The translations under genes were made by a program, and so were the position numbers. This document shows, piece after piece, positions 52,607 to 64,000 of a stretch of DNA of 64,000 bases. Positions within the stretch are counted from its first letter, which is position 1. Each line of letters opens with the position of its first letter. This DNA is from Onchocerca lupi (taxonomy: Eukaryota; Nematoda; Chromadorea; Rhabditida; Onchocercidae): NCBI GenBank assembly GCA_028564675.1, contig JAOVVO010000173.1, positions 62,001 to 126,000 on the forward strand, read 5' to 3'. Below the pieces are notes generated by a model. The model worked only from the letters and a program-made list of their open reading frames with translations. It ran no database searches and was not told the DNA's origin.

Positions 52607-53836
52607 TCATGTAGCTTTTGGTTGTATCATGCCACGTTCAACTAGATCTGGAATTTCTACTGCTAACCAAGGTCCTAGCCCTAATGAGAATGCTTGCGCA
52701 ATTCCAAATTTCGGTACATTTCGAGCCCACAATGGTTTGAAGTGATCCGATAGACAAATTCGTCCTCCTCTAAAGTATTGTGAAATTAAAAAAGCAAAAA
52801 AAAAAAAAACCACATATCCTTTGTACCGAATCCAATTATGGCAAGTGTTTTAAAATATTTATGACTCATGATTTCAATAATAACCAATAGGTTAATAGCA
52901 AATGCATGGAAATAATAAGTTATTCATGTTCAAATCACTTGAAATCAAGACTGAATTTAATAATGTATTTATCATATTATTAAAATAAAACAATTCATAG
53001 GTTATTTTTAAAATAATATCAAAAGAGATAAATGAGAATAAAACTGAACATATATAAATTTTAATTCTGATAGTTACTTTTTTCAATGTCATATTTTCCA
53101 GCAATAACATATTGAACAAGCAACTCAAAACGAAAGCAAGAAACTAAAAAAAAATAGAAGATTAATACCTGTACATTTTCGCAGTTTTACCATCCAATTC
53201 GGGTAATGCAATTTCTGGTGCAGTAATCGGATATGTTACGGGAATATCAAATTCAACATCGAACTCATATCTGCAATGAAAAGCAAATTAACCTATCTTA
53301 AACATATTTAATATTTCGGAAAATGGTAGTAATAAAACTTACTACATATTACAAAACTAAAAAACAGTTGATGGAGAATAATCAAATTTCTAATTAAGTA
53401 CTATTTTAGTGAGGAATCACAATACCTGAGCATGTTATGATAATGCCAGCATTTACCAAACCACTTTGTCCCATCGCTGTTACTTTCCAGACGAAACCAA
53501 TCCAAATCTGCAGCCTTGTTGCTATTGATAAAAGCTATCAAAGCTTCATATTCTTCCTTCAACCTCTAAAGATACAAGTTCCAGTTTTCCCCATTATGAT
53601 ATTATTTATAACCATTACTTGTGTATTCATTTTAGCAATAATTATCACTTCCCAGCAGTTCCGCATCAAATTTTAATCGCCGGAAGAATATTGACCATTG
53701 ACCAAATTTTTCTAAATTAAAAAAAAAAAAAAATTGTTAGAACCTGAACCCATGAATCGCCATCCCGTGGTCCAGCCTTTGTTCTCATCAATGGAATAGC
53801 TTTCAATGCTTTCTTTGTCGAGTCATCCAACTCCAT
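52607..53836 (-). CDS. ufc-1: UFC1, E2-conjugating enzyme for UFM1
   Basis: Carries UFM1 from the E1 UBA5 to the ER-bound E3 ligase in the UFMylation pathway. Minus-strand exons: 53836-53744, 53565-53426, 53270-53169, 52769-52607, phases consistent, 165 residues against 167 in human. The match to human is dense: KAGPRDGDSWVQRLKEEY, DWFRLESN, WFGKCWHYHNMLRYEFDVEF, the segment TYPITAPEIALPELDGKTAK, the active-site region GGRICLSDHFKPLWARNVPK with the catalytic Cys, and GLGPWLAVEIPDLVERG. The start at 53836 follows TTGAAGCAG, a possible trans-splice site, and gives a human-like N terminus. An in-frame ATG at 53902 would add a hydrophobic 22-residue leader that the family lacks. Confidence 0.96.
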
Positions 53837-54511
53837 TTCCGCTGCTTCAACATCAATAAATATTAAAGTAAATAAGATGAATTTTCTGCTTAAAGCACCC
53901 ATGCTTCACGATAAAACTTTGGAAAAATTCTGTTCCACAATCTCAAGGATTTTGGACACTTTTTGTAACTGTTTATTTAAAAACACAGAATTCATTCTCG
54001 GAACATTTTAATAAATGAGTGTTAAACACATACTATAAAATTGATAAACAATCCGAATAATAAAAAGAAATAGACATTGACACGAAGAATCTTCGTCATA
54101 TTCTAGAAGCTGATAAAATCATTTCATGATACTATTACTTTCTAAATGCAATATGCCATGACATTTTTCAACAAACATAAATGATAATAAATATTAAAAA
54201 AAAACTATTTTAAATGCCATGGTAACTACATAAGAACAATTATAATTTGCAATATGTTAGGGACTGACAATTTCATTTCGAACAGCTTTCCCATCTAAAT
54301 TTTGATATACTTGAAGCGATCTGAAATGCATTTATCACTGACACTAACTGTATCTGGGGAAAAATTAGTGGGCTTCACGAGATCACATAAACTATGGAAA
54401 TCAAGAGAATTAGATGAAAATGTAAAACAAGCGGGTAATTATCGAAGCATGAAAAGCGATTCTGAATTTTTCAAATAATCGGATGAAAAAAAAATACTTA
54501 AAATAAATCAA

Positions 54512-54616
54512 TTATAGCGTATGTGATTGATCATCACAGCCATAATTTTGTAAATAGAAGGCGATTACTATTATCAGCACTGAGCATATGAAACAACAAG
54601 TTGATAAGACTGTCAT
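54512..54616 (-). CDS. Candidate 34-residue single-pass membrane micropeptide or terminal exon
   Basis: On the minus strand TATTTCAG is followed directly by ATG and 34 codons to TAA. The middle is a strong hydrophobic segment (CCFICSVLIIVIAFYL) with a short polar tail ending SHTL. A nematode trans-splice acceptor immediately before an ATG is the usual form of a gene start. It might equally be the last exon of a longer membrane protein or chance. An overlapping 88-codon frame (54800-54534) is the alternative reading. Confidence 0.2.
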   Translation of the reverse strand: MTVLSTCCFICSVLIIVIAFYLQNYGCDDQSHTL

Positions 54617-55433
54617 CTGAAATACATTCTGGTGAAGTTCGAATTGACTGATAAATTCTGCTTGCGATACAGCAATGTTGACCAGAGCATATAATCGTTT
54701 TTCGCAGCAAATTTTTCACTCCTATTCCAGCAAGGATGATTCGTATTCCGCAAGAACAATACCCTGGAAAAAACAAACTGAAAATATTTGAACCAAACAA
54801 AAGATAAGTTTACGTAAATTCGGTTTTGATAACGCCATATCCTGTCTCAATTAACAGCGAACATTGGCTCGATGTTAGATAATTAATCTAGAAAGTTATT
54901 CACGTTTGCATAATTTATTATGCAAACTTATTAAATTAACTTATTATATTTAAACTCATACAAAAACATATTATGTGTTTAAAAAAAATATGCAATACCA
55001 AAAATAAGAAAGAAAACAATACATAAACCAGAAATTTGCTGGAAATGATTTATAAAGAATACGAGTAACCTTTTCCTTCTTGATTTTATAATTGTCTCAA
55101 TCAAAAACTGTAAAAGTTATTCCATGTGTGCTCAAATGTTGAAGCTGTAAACAACTTTCGACAAAGAGATCAATAATCTGCAGGCACGATAATGCTTCGT
55201 TTACTTTTTCCTTTTATAGACTCTTCAACAAATATACTCTAAAGTTACGTAAAATGATAAGAATTTCTATGAAGAAAAAAAAAGATATATATTACAAATT
55301 AGATACTGGAAATGTACCTTTCGATGTATTGAGTATCATGAATCTGGGAAATGTTGGGATGTAAAATAGATTATATTGTCACATTCGATCGAAACAAACT
55401 CCAAAATGTCAATTCACATATCATTGGCATATG

Positions 55434-55564
55434 AACTAGCTAGATGTTGCACTTCTTGTCGACAACATTTACTTGCAGGAATCAATTTCGTGTCGCTTCT
55501 ATTTTGTCGTAAATGTCTCGCATGTCTGTATTTGCGATATAATGCCTGCTGTTGCGTTGCACGT
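55434..55564 (-). other. Possible basic, Cys-containing exon
   Basis: The minus strand is open for about 50 codons with an unusually basic sequence (RKYRHARHLRQNR) followed by ASKCCRQEV. The AT-rich surroundings rarely give such composition by chance. No acceptor, start or partner exon was found, and no family is claimed. Confidence 0.15.
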
Positions 55565-56147
55565 TAAATTCAACATACACATGCTTGCCGATTGTCTCAA
55601 CTAGCAACACATCTTAAGAAACGAGAAATACGAATTCATACAACGAACTTGCCCGTGATTTCGATCTCACATAATCGCTTCTCACTTTTTCAAAGTAATA
55701 TTTTAAGAATTACACCTTATTATTTCCCGAGATTAACTTTCCTTAAAGCCCTCATCAACAGAAATCTCCAACAAGTATTTTCGCATAACACACATCAAAA
55801 TCCTCGACCTGAATGACAACTGGATTTAACGTTGGCGGAGGAATGCAGATATGGGCCGCCAAGACAATCAAACATGAGAAGCATTTTTAGAAATATATTG
55901 GATTGGTGAGGTGCGTGAAGTAAGCTCCTTATCAGTTGCTACGCTATTTCTTCTTGTTTTTCTTTTATTTTCTTCTCTTTTTCGGTCCTTCCTTATGTGC
56001 ATGTTTGTCTGCTTTCATGGGATAATCAATACAACAAAATTTCTTCCATTTCGTCATTACTTGTCCCTTTTTTTCAAGTTCAGTGATATGCGAATAGGAT
56101 ATACTAACTGATAAAGAAGTGGTATTGATTTTTTAGAGAGCGCTGAT

Positions 56148-58717
56148 ATGACAGCATTATTTTCTATCGATCAAGTAAAGTATGAGTGTAGCTGCGGTGA
56201 ATGGGAAAATTTGAATCGTTTGTACTTTTGTCGACACTGTTCCGAAATTCGGTGTATGTTATGCGTAAGCCAAGAGATGGACACGTCGTTCTGCCCCTCA
56301 TGTCTCGATAACGTATCGACCGGTGAAGCACGACAAAAGAAGAATCGATGCTATAACTGCTATCAATGCCCAATTTGTGGTGGGTACTTTATGATAACAT
56401 AGAACTAAGTTTAATACTAATCCAAATTGAAAATATGTAAGAATTCTTGCATAGACTTCAGTAATTGGTGAATCGAAATGTTTTTACAGCTGATATCATA
56501 TTTTATATAACTTAACATGTTTATCAGTATTGCAGGAGTAAGTGCTGTTATACGGGCATCCAACGAAACTTATCATTTATCATGTAATACATGTCGATGG
56601 ACAACAACAGATTCGAATATACCTGATTCCACTTCATCAACAACTTGGCCACAATATCAGCTTGAAGATGAACAGCTACTGTCTGCATTTTTAGAAAGAA
56701 TGAGAAATTACGCAGCTATTGAACGGGCTGATCGTGAGCGGCACAAATATTCTAAAAGGTGAGGAAATATAGAATTAGATTCTTAATATTTGTTCCAGAA
56801 TTTACAAATTAAACACTGAAATGTTCAGTTTTTAACTCTTTCGAATATTTTTACCACTATGAAAGTAATAGTGTGCTGTAGAAGATCAAATCTCGGTGCT
56901 GTGCTTTCGGATCGTTTTGGTCTGCAGACAATGTACAACCGACGAAAGGCAGCACTAACTGAACGAACAGAAAAGAAATTTCCTACATTAGAATCTACAG
57001 ATGATATAATACCGTTGGATGATTCCATTTTTGATGAGCAGGAAATAGGTACTTATTTATTGACATATTTGCATAAAATTTTTTACTCACTTTTCTCATC
57101 AGTGTTCAATCGAAAATAATAATGTAGCTGAGACGTAAACTTTATTTTATTTTTCTCTTTTTTTTCTTATTTCTTGGAAATTTTTTCCACCATTCTATTG
57201 TACATATTTTATAGCAGTAAAAAATCTTTGCCAATTAGTAATTACTTCTTTCCCAATTAATAATCTTTTCCAATTAATAATGGCCGTGTAGTACTTACCA
57301 CAAAGATCGCCACTGAAAAGTTATTCGCACAAATCAGGAAAAATCTTCTATTCGTTGTTTCCTTTATTTAAAATTCTAGCGTAAAACAAAATATATATTA
57401 TATTTTGTTTTACGCTAGAATTTTTATTGGTACCATTTACCTGTTTTAGACGTAGGAAGCATTGCAACTTTAATGCAAGAAGCAAAACAACCTCTTGCCA
57501 ATGGAAGACCTCTTTTACCGATTAGAACACCTCTGGCTGGACGCCATTCTATACGATGCAAACAGTGTGATCACAGTTTGTGTAAGGGAGAATACAGTCC
57601 TACTTCGATTAAATTCAAAATTCAGGTATTAATTGAACAGTTCATTTTCGAATAGTTAAAAGTTATTAATGAATACTGGCAATACACAATCAGTTGCTTT
57701 TAGGTATCATATCCAGACCCGGAGAATTTATTATCATCAGATTCTGTAAAGTCGTCTTCTTGGATTTCTTCAGGTTTTGGCTGGAAATCATGTGCCCGAC
57801 ATTCGTTTGTCACGTCGAGCAGCTCTCGTAAGCAATCAGTGGTGTCCACTTTTTCTCACTGTATCCAATTTCTCCACTGGTCTTGCACACGTTGTAATTA
57901 TTCCCTATACAAATGAGGATGAATCGTATGTTAAGGTAAATAATCCGATTTCCTGCTTCAAATTTCTACAATATAAGTTAGTTTGTTGATATATTGCATC
58001 TAAATAGTATGAGTGAGTGACATAATTCATAATATGTGTTAATGGATCATCGTGAATGTTATATCTTACAGTGCGACTCTCCTGTCATTGAATTGTCTGT
58101 ACCAAATAGAGATGATGCGATGGAATGGGATGAAACATTTGAAAAATCTGCTAGTGAGAATGAAGGGTTAGTTATTTTGCCGTTTTCCTTACTGTTGTAT
58201 ACTAAAAAGTCTATTGTATCAAAAAAATATGTATGGTTTCGATCTTTCTTGGTATCGATGGAATACTTTTTTATTTCTCATAATAAGAGAGAATACCCTG
58301 CTCATCCTTTTTTATTTACTAGATTACTTTTAGATATTTTTAGTATCCAAAATATTCATTGAAGAATGTTAAAATTGAAATTGTCAGTACAAATTGTATC
58401 ATTCTTCAATTAATTCTTGGTACTGCAGATTATTTTATTGCGAAATTTGTTTTCAGCGAAAGATAAGGTTTTCTAAGCTTAGAATTTATTTATTTTCCAG
58501 CTTGATTGTGTTCAGACAGCGGCATCGCATTGGCATAAGATTTAATGTACATGCAGCTGAAGGTGCAGATAGGAAATTGGCATTAATTGTGAAGTATAGC
58601 AATTGTAGTAATTCATTCGAACATGGTGCTGATCAAACTTGGCTTCAGCATAGGGTGTGTGTATTCTTGGGAATGGCTAAAACTGTAGAAGGATCTGACA
58701 CTGCTATAAATGAATAA
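56148..58717 (+). CDS. dnc-4: Dynactin subunit 4 (p62)
   Basis: Pointed-end subunit of the dynactin complex, which couples dynein to cargo. Exons: 56148-56379, 56536-56758, 56882-57048, 57450-57625, 57774-57935, 58072-58166, 58501-58717, phases consistent, 423 residues against about 460 in human. The N-terminal zinc region is clear: YECSCGEW, LYFCRHCSEIRCMLCV, FCPSCLDN, KKNRCYNCYQCPIC, then CNTCRWTT. Downstream are LSDRFGLQTMYNRR (compare FSDKYGLGTRLQR in human), RHSIRCKQCDHSLCKGEY with PTSIKFKIQ, and a beta-rich C-terminal half (VSNFSTGLAHVVIIPY, RIGIRFNVHA). A T-rich AG acceptor ends at 56136, 12 bases before the ATG. The 400-bp intron after exon 3 holds a perfect palindrome. Confidence 0.93.
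57370..57424. repeat. Perfect 26-bp inverted repeat with 3-base spacer
   Basis: 57370-57395 and 57399-57424 are exact reverse complements (arm begins aaaattctagcgtaaaac) separated by tat. It lies in the intron between exons 3 and 4 of the dynactin gene. The exactness suggests recent origin or repair-driven homogenisation. It may be a tiny MITE-like remnant or a cruciform or hairpin element. Confidence 0.9.
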
Positions 58718-59210
58718 TATTTCTACTTTTAGATTGATGTTGCTTTATTGTTGATATAGATTTACAATTTCTCTTTATTCATATATTTAATTTGCTAGTC
58801 TGGCTTTGCTTTCACTTCTATAAATTTGCGTTTTTCTCGTGAATCATTGCAGAATAAAAATTTAAAGTATAAAAATCGTTTGTGTATGGCAAAAGTCGCT
58901 TTACTTACTATATGTTTATCTGATTATTGTTTGTTATCTATGCGCAAAAAGAAAAAAAAAAGAGGCTAATAGATATGGGAAAAAAGCAAGAAGGAAGTTG
59001 TTGCATTATGGTTTTCATTATTTGGTAATTTTAGAAGTTTGAAATCCAGCTTTAGAAGGATTTGTCTGCACTATATTTTTCCCTTCTCTTATTTCTCAAT
59101 GCTTGAACTATACTTATCAGTTGTTCCTAGTTACCAAAAGTAGCCTTCATTATTAGCATCTAATTGTGTTTACATTTCGTTGCAGATTCTGTATGAACTG
59201 TTTTGTTTAA
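58718..59210. other. Intergenic spacer between dynactin p62 and the zinc-finger gene
   Basis: About 500 bases, AT-rich, no recognised gene. TTTAACAG at 59206-59213 just ahead of the next ATG is a plausible trans-splice acceptor. Confidence 0.4.
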
Positions 59211-59223
59211 CAGAGACTGTGTG

Positions 59224-62200
59224 ATGGGAACGAAGACAGGTGATGAAAAGTTTGGGCATGCACTGCATGACGATCTCACTTTGTCTGCCATCTGTAAAGT
59301 AAGATGCTATGGAAATTCAGTTAATATTTTTTGCTTGTTGTCAAATTCAACATTTATTTTATGATTATGTGAATGTATGGGTCTTGAACTGTTCAATGAT
59401 CCGACAGAATTGTTTTAGAAAATAAAACAGAAAGAGAGCGAAGGGAACCGAAGAGTTCGTTTAAGTCGGCGTGCATGGAAGTATCGGATTGATGATGATG
59501 AGAGTGAAAAAGAAGCTCGCATGCAGCGGTGTGCATATGTTAGTCGTCGTACGCAGCTGGCTTGTAAAAATTATAGACCATCTTCAGAGCTAACAGTGGA
59601 AGGTTTTTGTGAAGTGGTAAAGTTATTTGTTAATGATCTTTCGATTGATATTGCAAAACTCTTCAAGAGACTTGTGTTTTCAAAACAGCAGTGGCGCCAA
59701 CTGGAAATCAGTACATTAGATGACCAAGCAGTTTAATGTTTTTATTGAAATTTTAAGATAATCACATTATTATGCATAAGATTAATGGCTGAGATAATTT
59801 GAAATATAAAAGGCTTCTATTCCTAATTTTTTTTTAAAGCATACTAATTTCTTCCAACAACTGGCACAGCATGCGGTAGCGGAGCAACGTCGTATTGAAA
59901 GAACTCTGCTTAATAAACCGAAAGATATGTGCACAATGTAAGTTTTTCTATTTGTTTGGTTCCGTAACTTAATTTTTGTTTGGCTCTGTAATTACTTGAC
60001 AATTTTGATGATTTACTCTTTGATTTTTGAGGGAAGAACTTTGTATGAATGACTCAGAGATCCAACTTTGATATTTTGGTAAAATGAGGATGAAAAATAT
60101 TCTCACGAGATTCGAAAAATTGTATCAGAGCAATCAAAAAATAACTTTTTAGCATTGACGATGAAACACTGATGACGGTGAAAGATTGGACTTGTGCAGA
60201 ACAAGATTTGTTTAATGATCTTCTTCTGGATGACGATGATGGAGACCCTCTGAAGTAATATATTATTCTTTATAGAGCTGTTTGTGCATTTATGACATGC
60301 TTTTCTGCTGAAATGCGATCATATGTTGTGCACGACCGTGAATGGATTTCTTGAAAGAGGTGTAGATGAAAAATAATAATTAGTGGTGATATTTGGCTTA
60401 AGTTGCCATCCTTCATCCATTTTCTAACTTTTTGGTATTTATTTTTAATTATATGACTTTATTAATTAACAGTTGGTTCTTTAAATAGGAATGCCGAAGT
60501 TTGGACTGATGAAGAAGTAATTCGCTGTCAACTAATTGCTCTTGAGCGGAAATTATCTGTCACTCGTGATTTGCGAAAATTGATAGCCGAAAAAGTACGT
60601 CGTCTCACTGTTTCTTACGCCAAGTCTATGGAAGAAGATCAAAAGAAAGGTAGCTTATGAAGCATAAGCTGTTAAGGCTCATCATTTTGTATCTGTTTGA
60701 AAAATTTTACTCATTTTCATTCTTTGAATGTTGCGTGAAATATTTTGGAACCATATGAATTAATAATTAAAACTTAGCTATTTGAGGATGAAATAATTTA
60801 AATAAATGAATATGTATGTAAAATAGAAGTTGAACTTTTTAGGGAAAACAGAAGTTGAAGATAGTCGCTTACGGGAAATTCAATTTGCTAATAGGAAATA
60901 TCACTCGTATCATTCAGCAAAGGATCAGTATATGTTAAGAAGGTTGAAAGCAAGGCTTGAATGGGACGGTTCTGAGGAACACAAATTAGATTATCTTAAA
61001 ACAGATAATGTAAAAGATGGCGCACAGTGTATTTTTTTCATTTCTGAAGTAAGTTCTCTTTTATCTATAGGGAATCCAAAACTTGTACATAAAAATTAAT
61101 TTGCAGTCAGCTTTGCTGAGTACTTTAGCCATTTATACAAGTTTTTAACACGTGGAAGTACTCATTATTGAATATGCATACTTCTAAACGTGAATCTCTT
61201 TTTAGATAATTGGTACTTTTTAGAATAATGTTATTCCAAATGATAAATGTCATGAAGCAGTTACTGGATCAATGTCTAAAACAAACGAAGAGCCAATTGG
61301 AAAAAATGTTGATCACGATTCCCATATTATTATCCAAAAACTATTAAATGAATTATGTGAACAAATCGAGCAAGCTTTGGATTCCGGAAGAGACTTGATA
61401 GGTGTTTCTCCTAAGAATGGAAATGAAGTAGAAATGAAGGAAGGACACCGATGTTCGAGTTGGACACTTCCAAAATTAAATCACTGTGTTGCACGTAAGT
61501 TTGTGGACCAATTCATGCGCTTAAAATCTACACATAGTTTGTATTTGCCCCATATTTTAAAGTTTAATTACTCAATATCATTATATGTTTACTCGAGTTT
61601 CAATTTGAAATATTTCTATTCATTTTTGTGATTTAAGATATTTATGATGATCGTCGTCAACATCTCTTTGCACCATGTACTGAATGTGGCGCCTTAGGTT
61701 TGGGTTTTGGTGACGGATTGAATTTCTGTTTGCAACATATTGGTCAGCACATTTTTCTTATTTTTTATGAGATGTAGTTTTTTGAAAATTTCGCATTATT
61801 GTGCGTATATTTTATCCTATTTAACCATCATTTTTAAAAAAAATAAGCTGGACATCAAAGAATAATTCAGAATGTTTCTGGTCGTATTTTTTTCAAAAAT
61901 CTTTTATTTATCATACACAATGCATTCTTAATTTCAACAACATTATGAAAACTAAGGATACACTATATATAATATAACCTCTTATGACTCTGATTTATCA
62001 TTTTTCTATTTTCTGTGCGTGTTTTCCTGTTTCCATTGCAATAACACTTTTACATTTCTTACTTGTTTAATCTTATGACTTTGATTATTTGATGCAATTA
62101 TTAAGAACAAGTTTTTCCAGCTAGAAGAAATCAAGCTTCACTCAATACCGTGGAACACTGGAAAACAATGACTGTGCAGCGAGGAGTAGTTCCAGTGAGC

Positions 62201-64000
62201 AATACATCGAATATCCATAACACATTACCTATTGGACAGGTATGGTTTATTCTGATTTGTTTGAAGACTTCATGAGAAGTAATATGGAATATAAAATATT
62301 ATTTATTCTATTTAATGTGATGATTTTACTATTGAGATGAAATGCTTAACTTCTTTTGATTTAACCTGCTTCATCAAATATAGTTCTTCACAATTCCTTT
62401 TTTTTACATTTATTTATTCCAAATTACCATTTTTTATGAAAAACATCCAAAACTTTAATGCTTAGTTTTCAGTTAGTATTTGATTCATCTAAGAAAACTT
62501 TTTATATTGAAGTGAATTTAGACACAAAGTGATGTAAAGTCTGGTTCGAAGTCGTTGGCAGATTCTTCTACTACTGCTACTAATATTAGGGGTCAGTTGA
62601 TTAATTATTTAAGTTCTGATGATGTATTGCAAACAGTTGAGGCAGTTCATTAACGGTCAATGATTATAGAGGTGTTGTTTATGTAATATTAGTTTTTACT
62701 AGCTGGTACAATCATTGTTGTGGACATGGTTAACAGTCTTTCAATTTTTTCATTCTTGAACTTGGATTATTCAAATATTTTCATATATTCATTTAGTGTT
62801 TTCTTTAGGTGATATTTCTTTTTTATTTTTTTTATTCATTTTCTTTTTTTGCCCAGAATAACATTGAGAAATTCTCAAAATCATTATCTTTGATTTTCCC
62901 TTGTATTTGATAAAAAAAAATATTTAATAACTAACTTGTAGGAAATTTCGATGAAGGAAATAAGAACTTTCCAACAAAATTTGTTGTCATTGATGAAAGA
63001 AAAGACGAGAAAAGTGGAACTGATGTAAAAATAAGTGTGCCTAAGGGAGCCGTGAGGTCTGTTTTATTATTTATATACATATGTTTGCTTAGATGTGGCA
63101 CTCTTTTTTCGGTTATTGTGTAAGTTCAAGGTTCTGCTTTATTAAATCTTTGCAACTTTAAATTCTTGTCTAATCTAGAGCTTAAATATGCAATAGCAGC
63201 AAAATATCTTCGAACAGTAAAATGTCCTCTGGCCTTCATTATGAATCTATATTTTCTGCTTTTATCTGTCTTCAAAAATAATTTTTTTAAACTTTGGCAA
63301 GGTTTACAGTGTATTTCTATGTTTTTCTACGTTTTTCAGAAATTCTGGAGATGGATTGCTGCACCATGGTGTAACAATACATAGATTATGGCAGGAAGAA
63401 GATCTTCATTCTTGTGCTCGAACTAGGCCATTTATGACTGAGAATTTTCCCAAAACCAAAATAAGGTCTACTGTTCAGACTGAATAGTTTTTGCAAAATC
63501 TACTTTTTTTTGCTTTTTGCTAAAATCCTCTGAACCAAACTAGATTTATATCAATTAATGGAACTTTTTTATCATTTGCAGACGAACCACTGAGACTCGA
63601 TATTCGCTATCAGATGTCAGGGATTATTTGGGAAGTTAGTTTCTGTGCACTTCAATTTCAAGTTTAATCAATTAAGGAAATGTTGATAATGTGGAATGCT
63701 TGTCCTAATTTGTGCATCTATCACATAATTTTTATTTTGGTTTTATTGTTTGTTTGTTTTGTAGGTAATATGTTAAGTCCCTCCATGTATCGTTCACAAG
63801 AACAACTATCTAAATCAATGGTACAGGATCTTTTGAATGGTGGACCAACTAGAGCAGCAGCTTCAGCATCACAGTTTATTTCTAGAAGAATGGCAGCTCC
63901 AACTACCACTTTTAGCCCCAAGATTGGACTCAGAAGGTAATATTGATTTAGACAACTTTTTATAGAATTAGTTTGGATGAACAAATTCCTTTCAGATAGA
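59224..64000 (+). CDS. C3Hc3H zinc-finger protein, KANSL2/INO80D family (3' end beyond window)
   Basis: Probable subunit of a chromatin complex: KANSL2 belongs to the NSL acetyltransferase, INO80D to the INO80 remodeller. Exons: 59224-59298, 59419-59613, 59840-59937, 60153-60254, 60489-60649, 60843-61048, 61224-61494, 61638-61742, 62106-62239, 62522-62591, 62942-63056, 63340-63465, 63582-63634, 63765-63936, and one starting at 63996. Two zinc modules: QRCAYVSRRTQLACKNY followed by GFCEHTNFF, and APCTECGALGLGFGDGLNFC with LQHI. Between them lie an acidic stretch (LLLDDDDGDPLK) and a charged helical region (ALERKLSVTRDLRKLIAEK). If the tenth exon is not spliced at 62591, the frame stops at 62653, giving 492 residues. 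The spliced reading matches phase 1 to the next exon, which has no start of its own, so I prefer one long gene. The C-terminal part is Ser, Arg and Ala-rich with no known domain. Confidence 0.75.

Larger units (their letters stand above)
53903..56135. other. Divergent intergenic region between UFC1 and dynactin p62
   Basis: Probably holds the promoters of both flanking genes. Two unassigned items on the minus strand are listed separately (54512-54616 and 55434-55564). A T-rich pyrimidine stretch lies at 55940-56080. No other gene is recognised. Confidence 0.4.

Noticed and set aside
53837..53902. Upstream ATG of UFC1 adding a hydrophobic leader that resembles a signal peptide
   Set aside because: UFC1 is a cytosolic E2 without a leader. 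The ATG at 53836 follows a plausible AG acceptor and gives the human-like length.
57626..57773. Extra dynactin exon starting at the TTTTAG before 57705
   Set aside because: The later acceptor at 57773 joins FKIQ directly to the next conserved strand in phase, as in the human protein; the extra 69 bases have no counterpart.
1..64000. tRNA, rRNA, CRISPR arrays, prophage or bacterial operons
   Set aside because: I looked for paired A and B box motifs, long GC-rich RNA blocks and regularly spaced repeats and saw none. The intron-exon structure throughout is eukaryotic.

Overview
This is nuclear DNA from a nematode, most likely a parasitic clade III (filarial-type) worm. The sequence is AT-rich, and its genes are split into short exons by AT-rich introns of roughly 100-700 bp (a few longer) with strong T-rich AG acceptors. 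Several start codons sit just behind a TTTCAG-like site, as expected for spliced-leader trans-splicing. The protein families are animal ones, and several resemble C. elegans proteins as I remember them. The filarial assignment is inference. I see no bacterial operon, phage, CRISPR array, rRNA or tRNA.

Layout. 1-9650: gene-poor, with a CA-rich microsatellite, decayed repeats and possible remnants of a minus-strand gene. 9651-15135 (+): two subunits of respiratory complex III in tandem, core protein 1 (ucr-1-like) followed 367 bp later by the Rieske iron-sulfur protein (isp-1-like). 18015-23361 (+): an R3H-domain RNA-binding protein. 25161-26035 (+): mitochondrial ribosomal protein L18. 26281-30133 (-): dss-1/SEM1 and mitochondrial ribosomal protein L45. 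33932-43141 (+): a non-NMDA ionotropic glutamate receptor with its 5' end unresolved. 44606-46652 (+): three exons of an unrecognised protein. 48621-50566 (-): a second, diverged Rieske gene. 52607-53836 (-): UFC1, the E2 enzyme of UFMylation. 56148-58717 (+): dynactin p62 (DCTN4). 59224 to the window end (+): a C3Hc3H zinc-finger protein of the KANSL2/INO80D family, probably continuing past the window.

Five of the genes encode mitochondrial proteins: core 1, two Rieske proteins, L18 and L45. The most striking point concerns the two Rieske genes. Both keep the four cluster ligands, but both carry Phe where the redox-tuning Tyr normally sits in box II, and both replace the usual Thr of box I (Pro in one, Ser in the other). 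Nematodes can use low-potential rhodoquinone, so this pair deserves a look. Other structural oddities are a 27-bp hairpin in intron 1 of ucr-1, a perfect 26-bp palindrome in a dynactin intron and probable GC-AG introns in two genes.

Exon coordinates come from reading frames, splice-site consensus and phase matching by eye. No alignment or transcript data were available.
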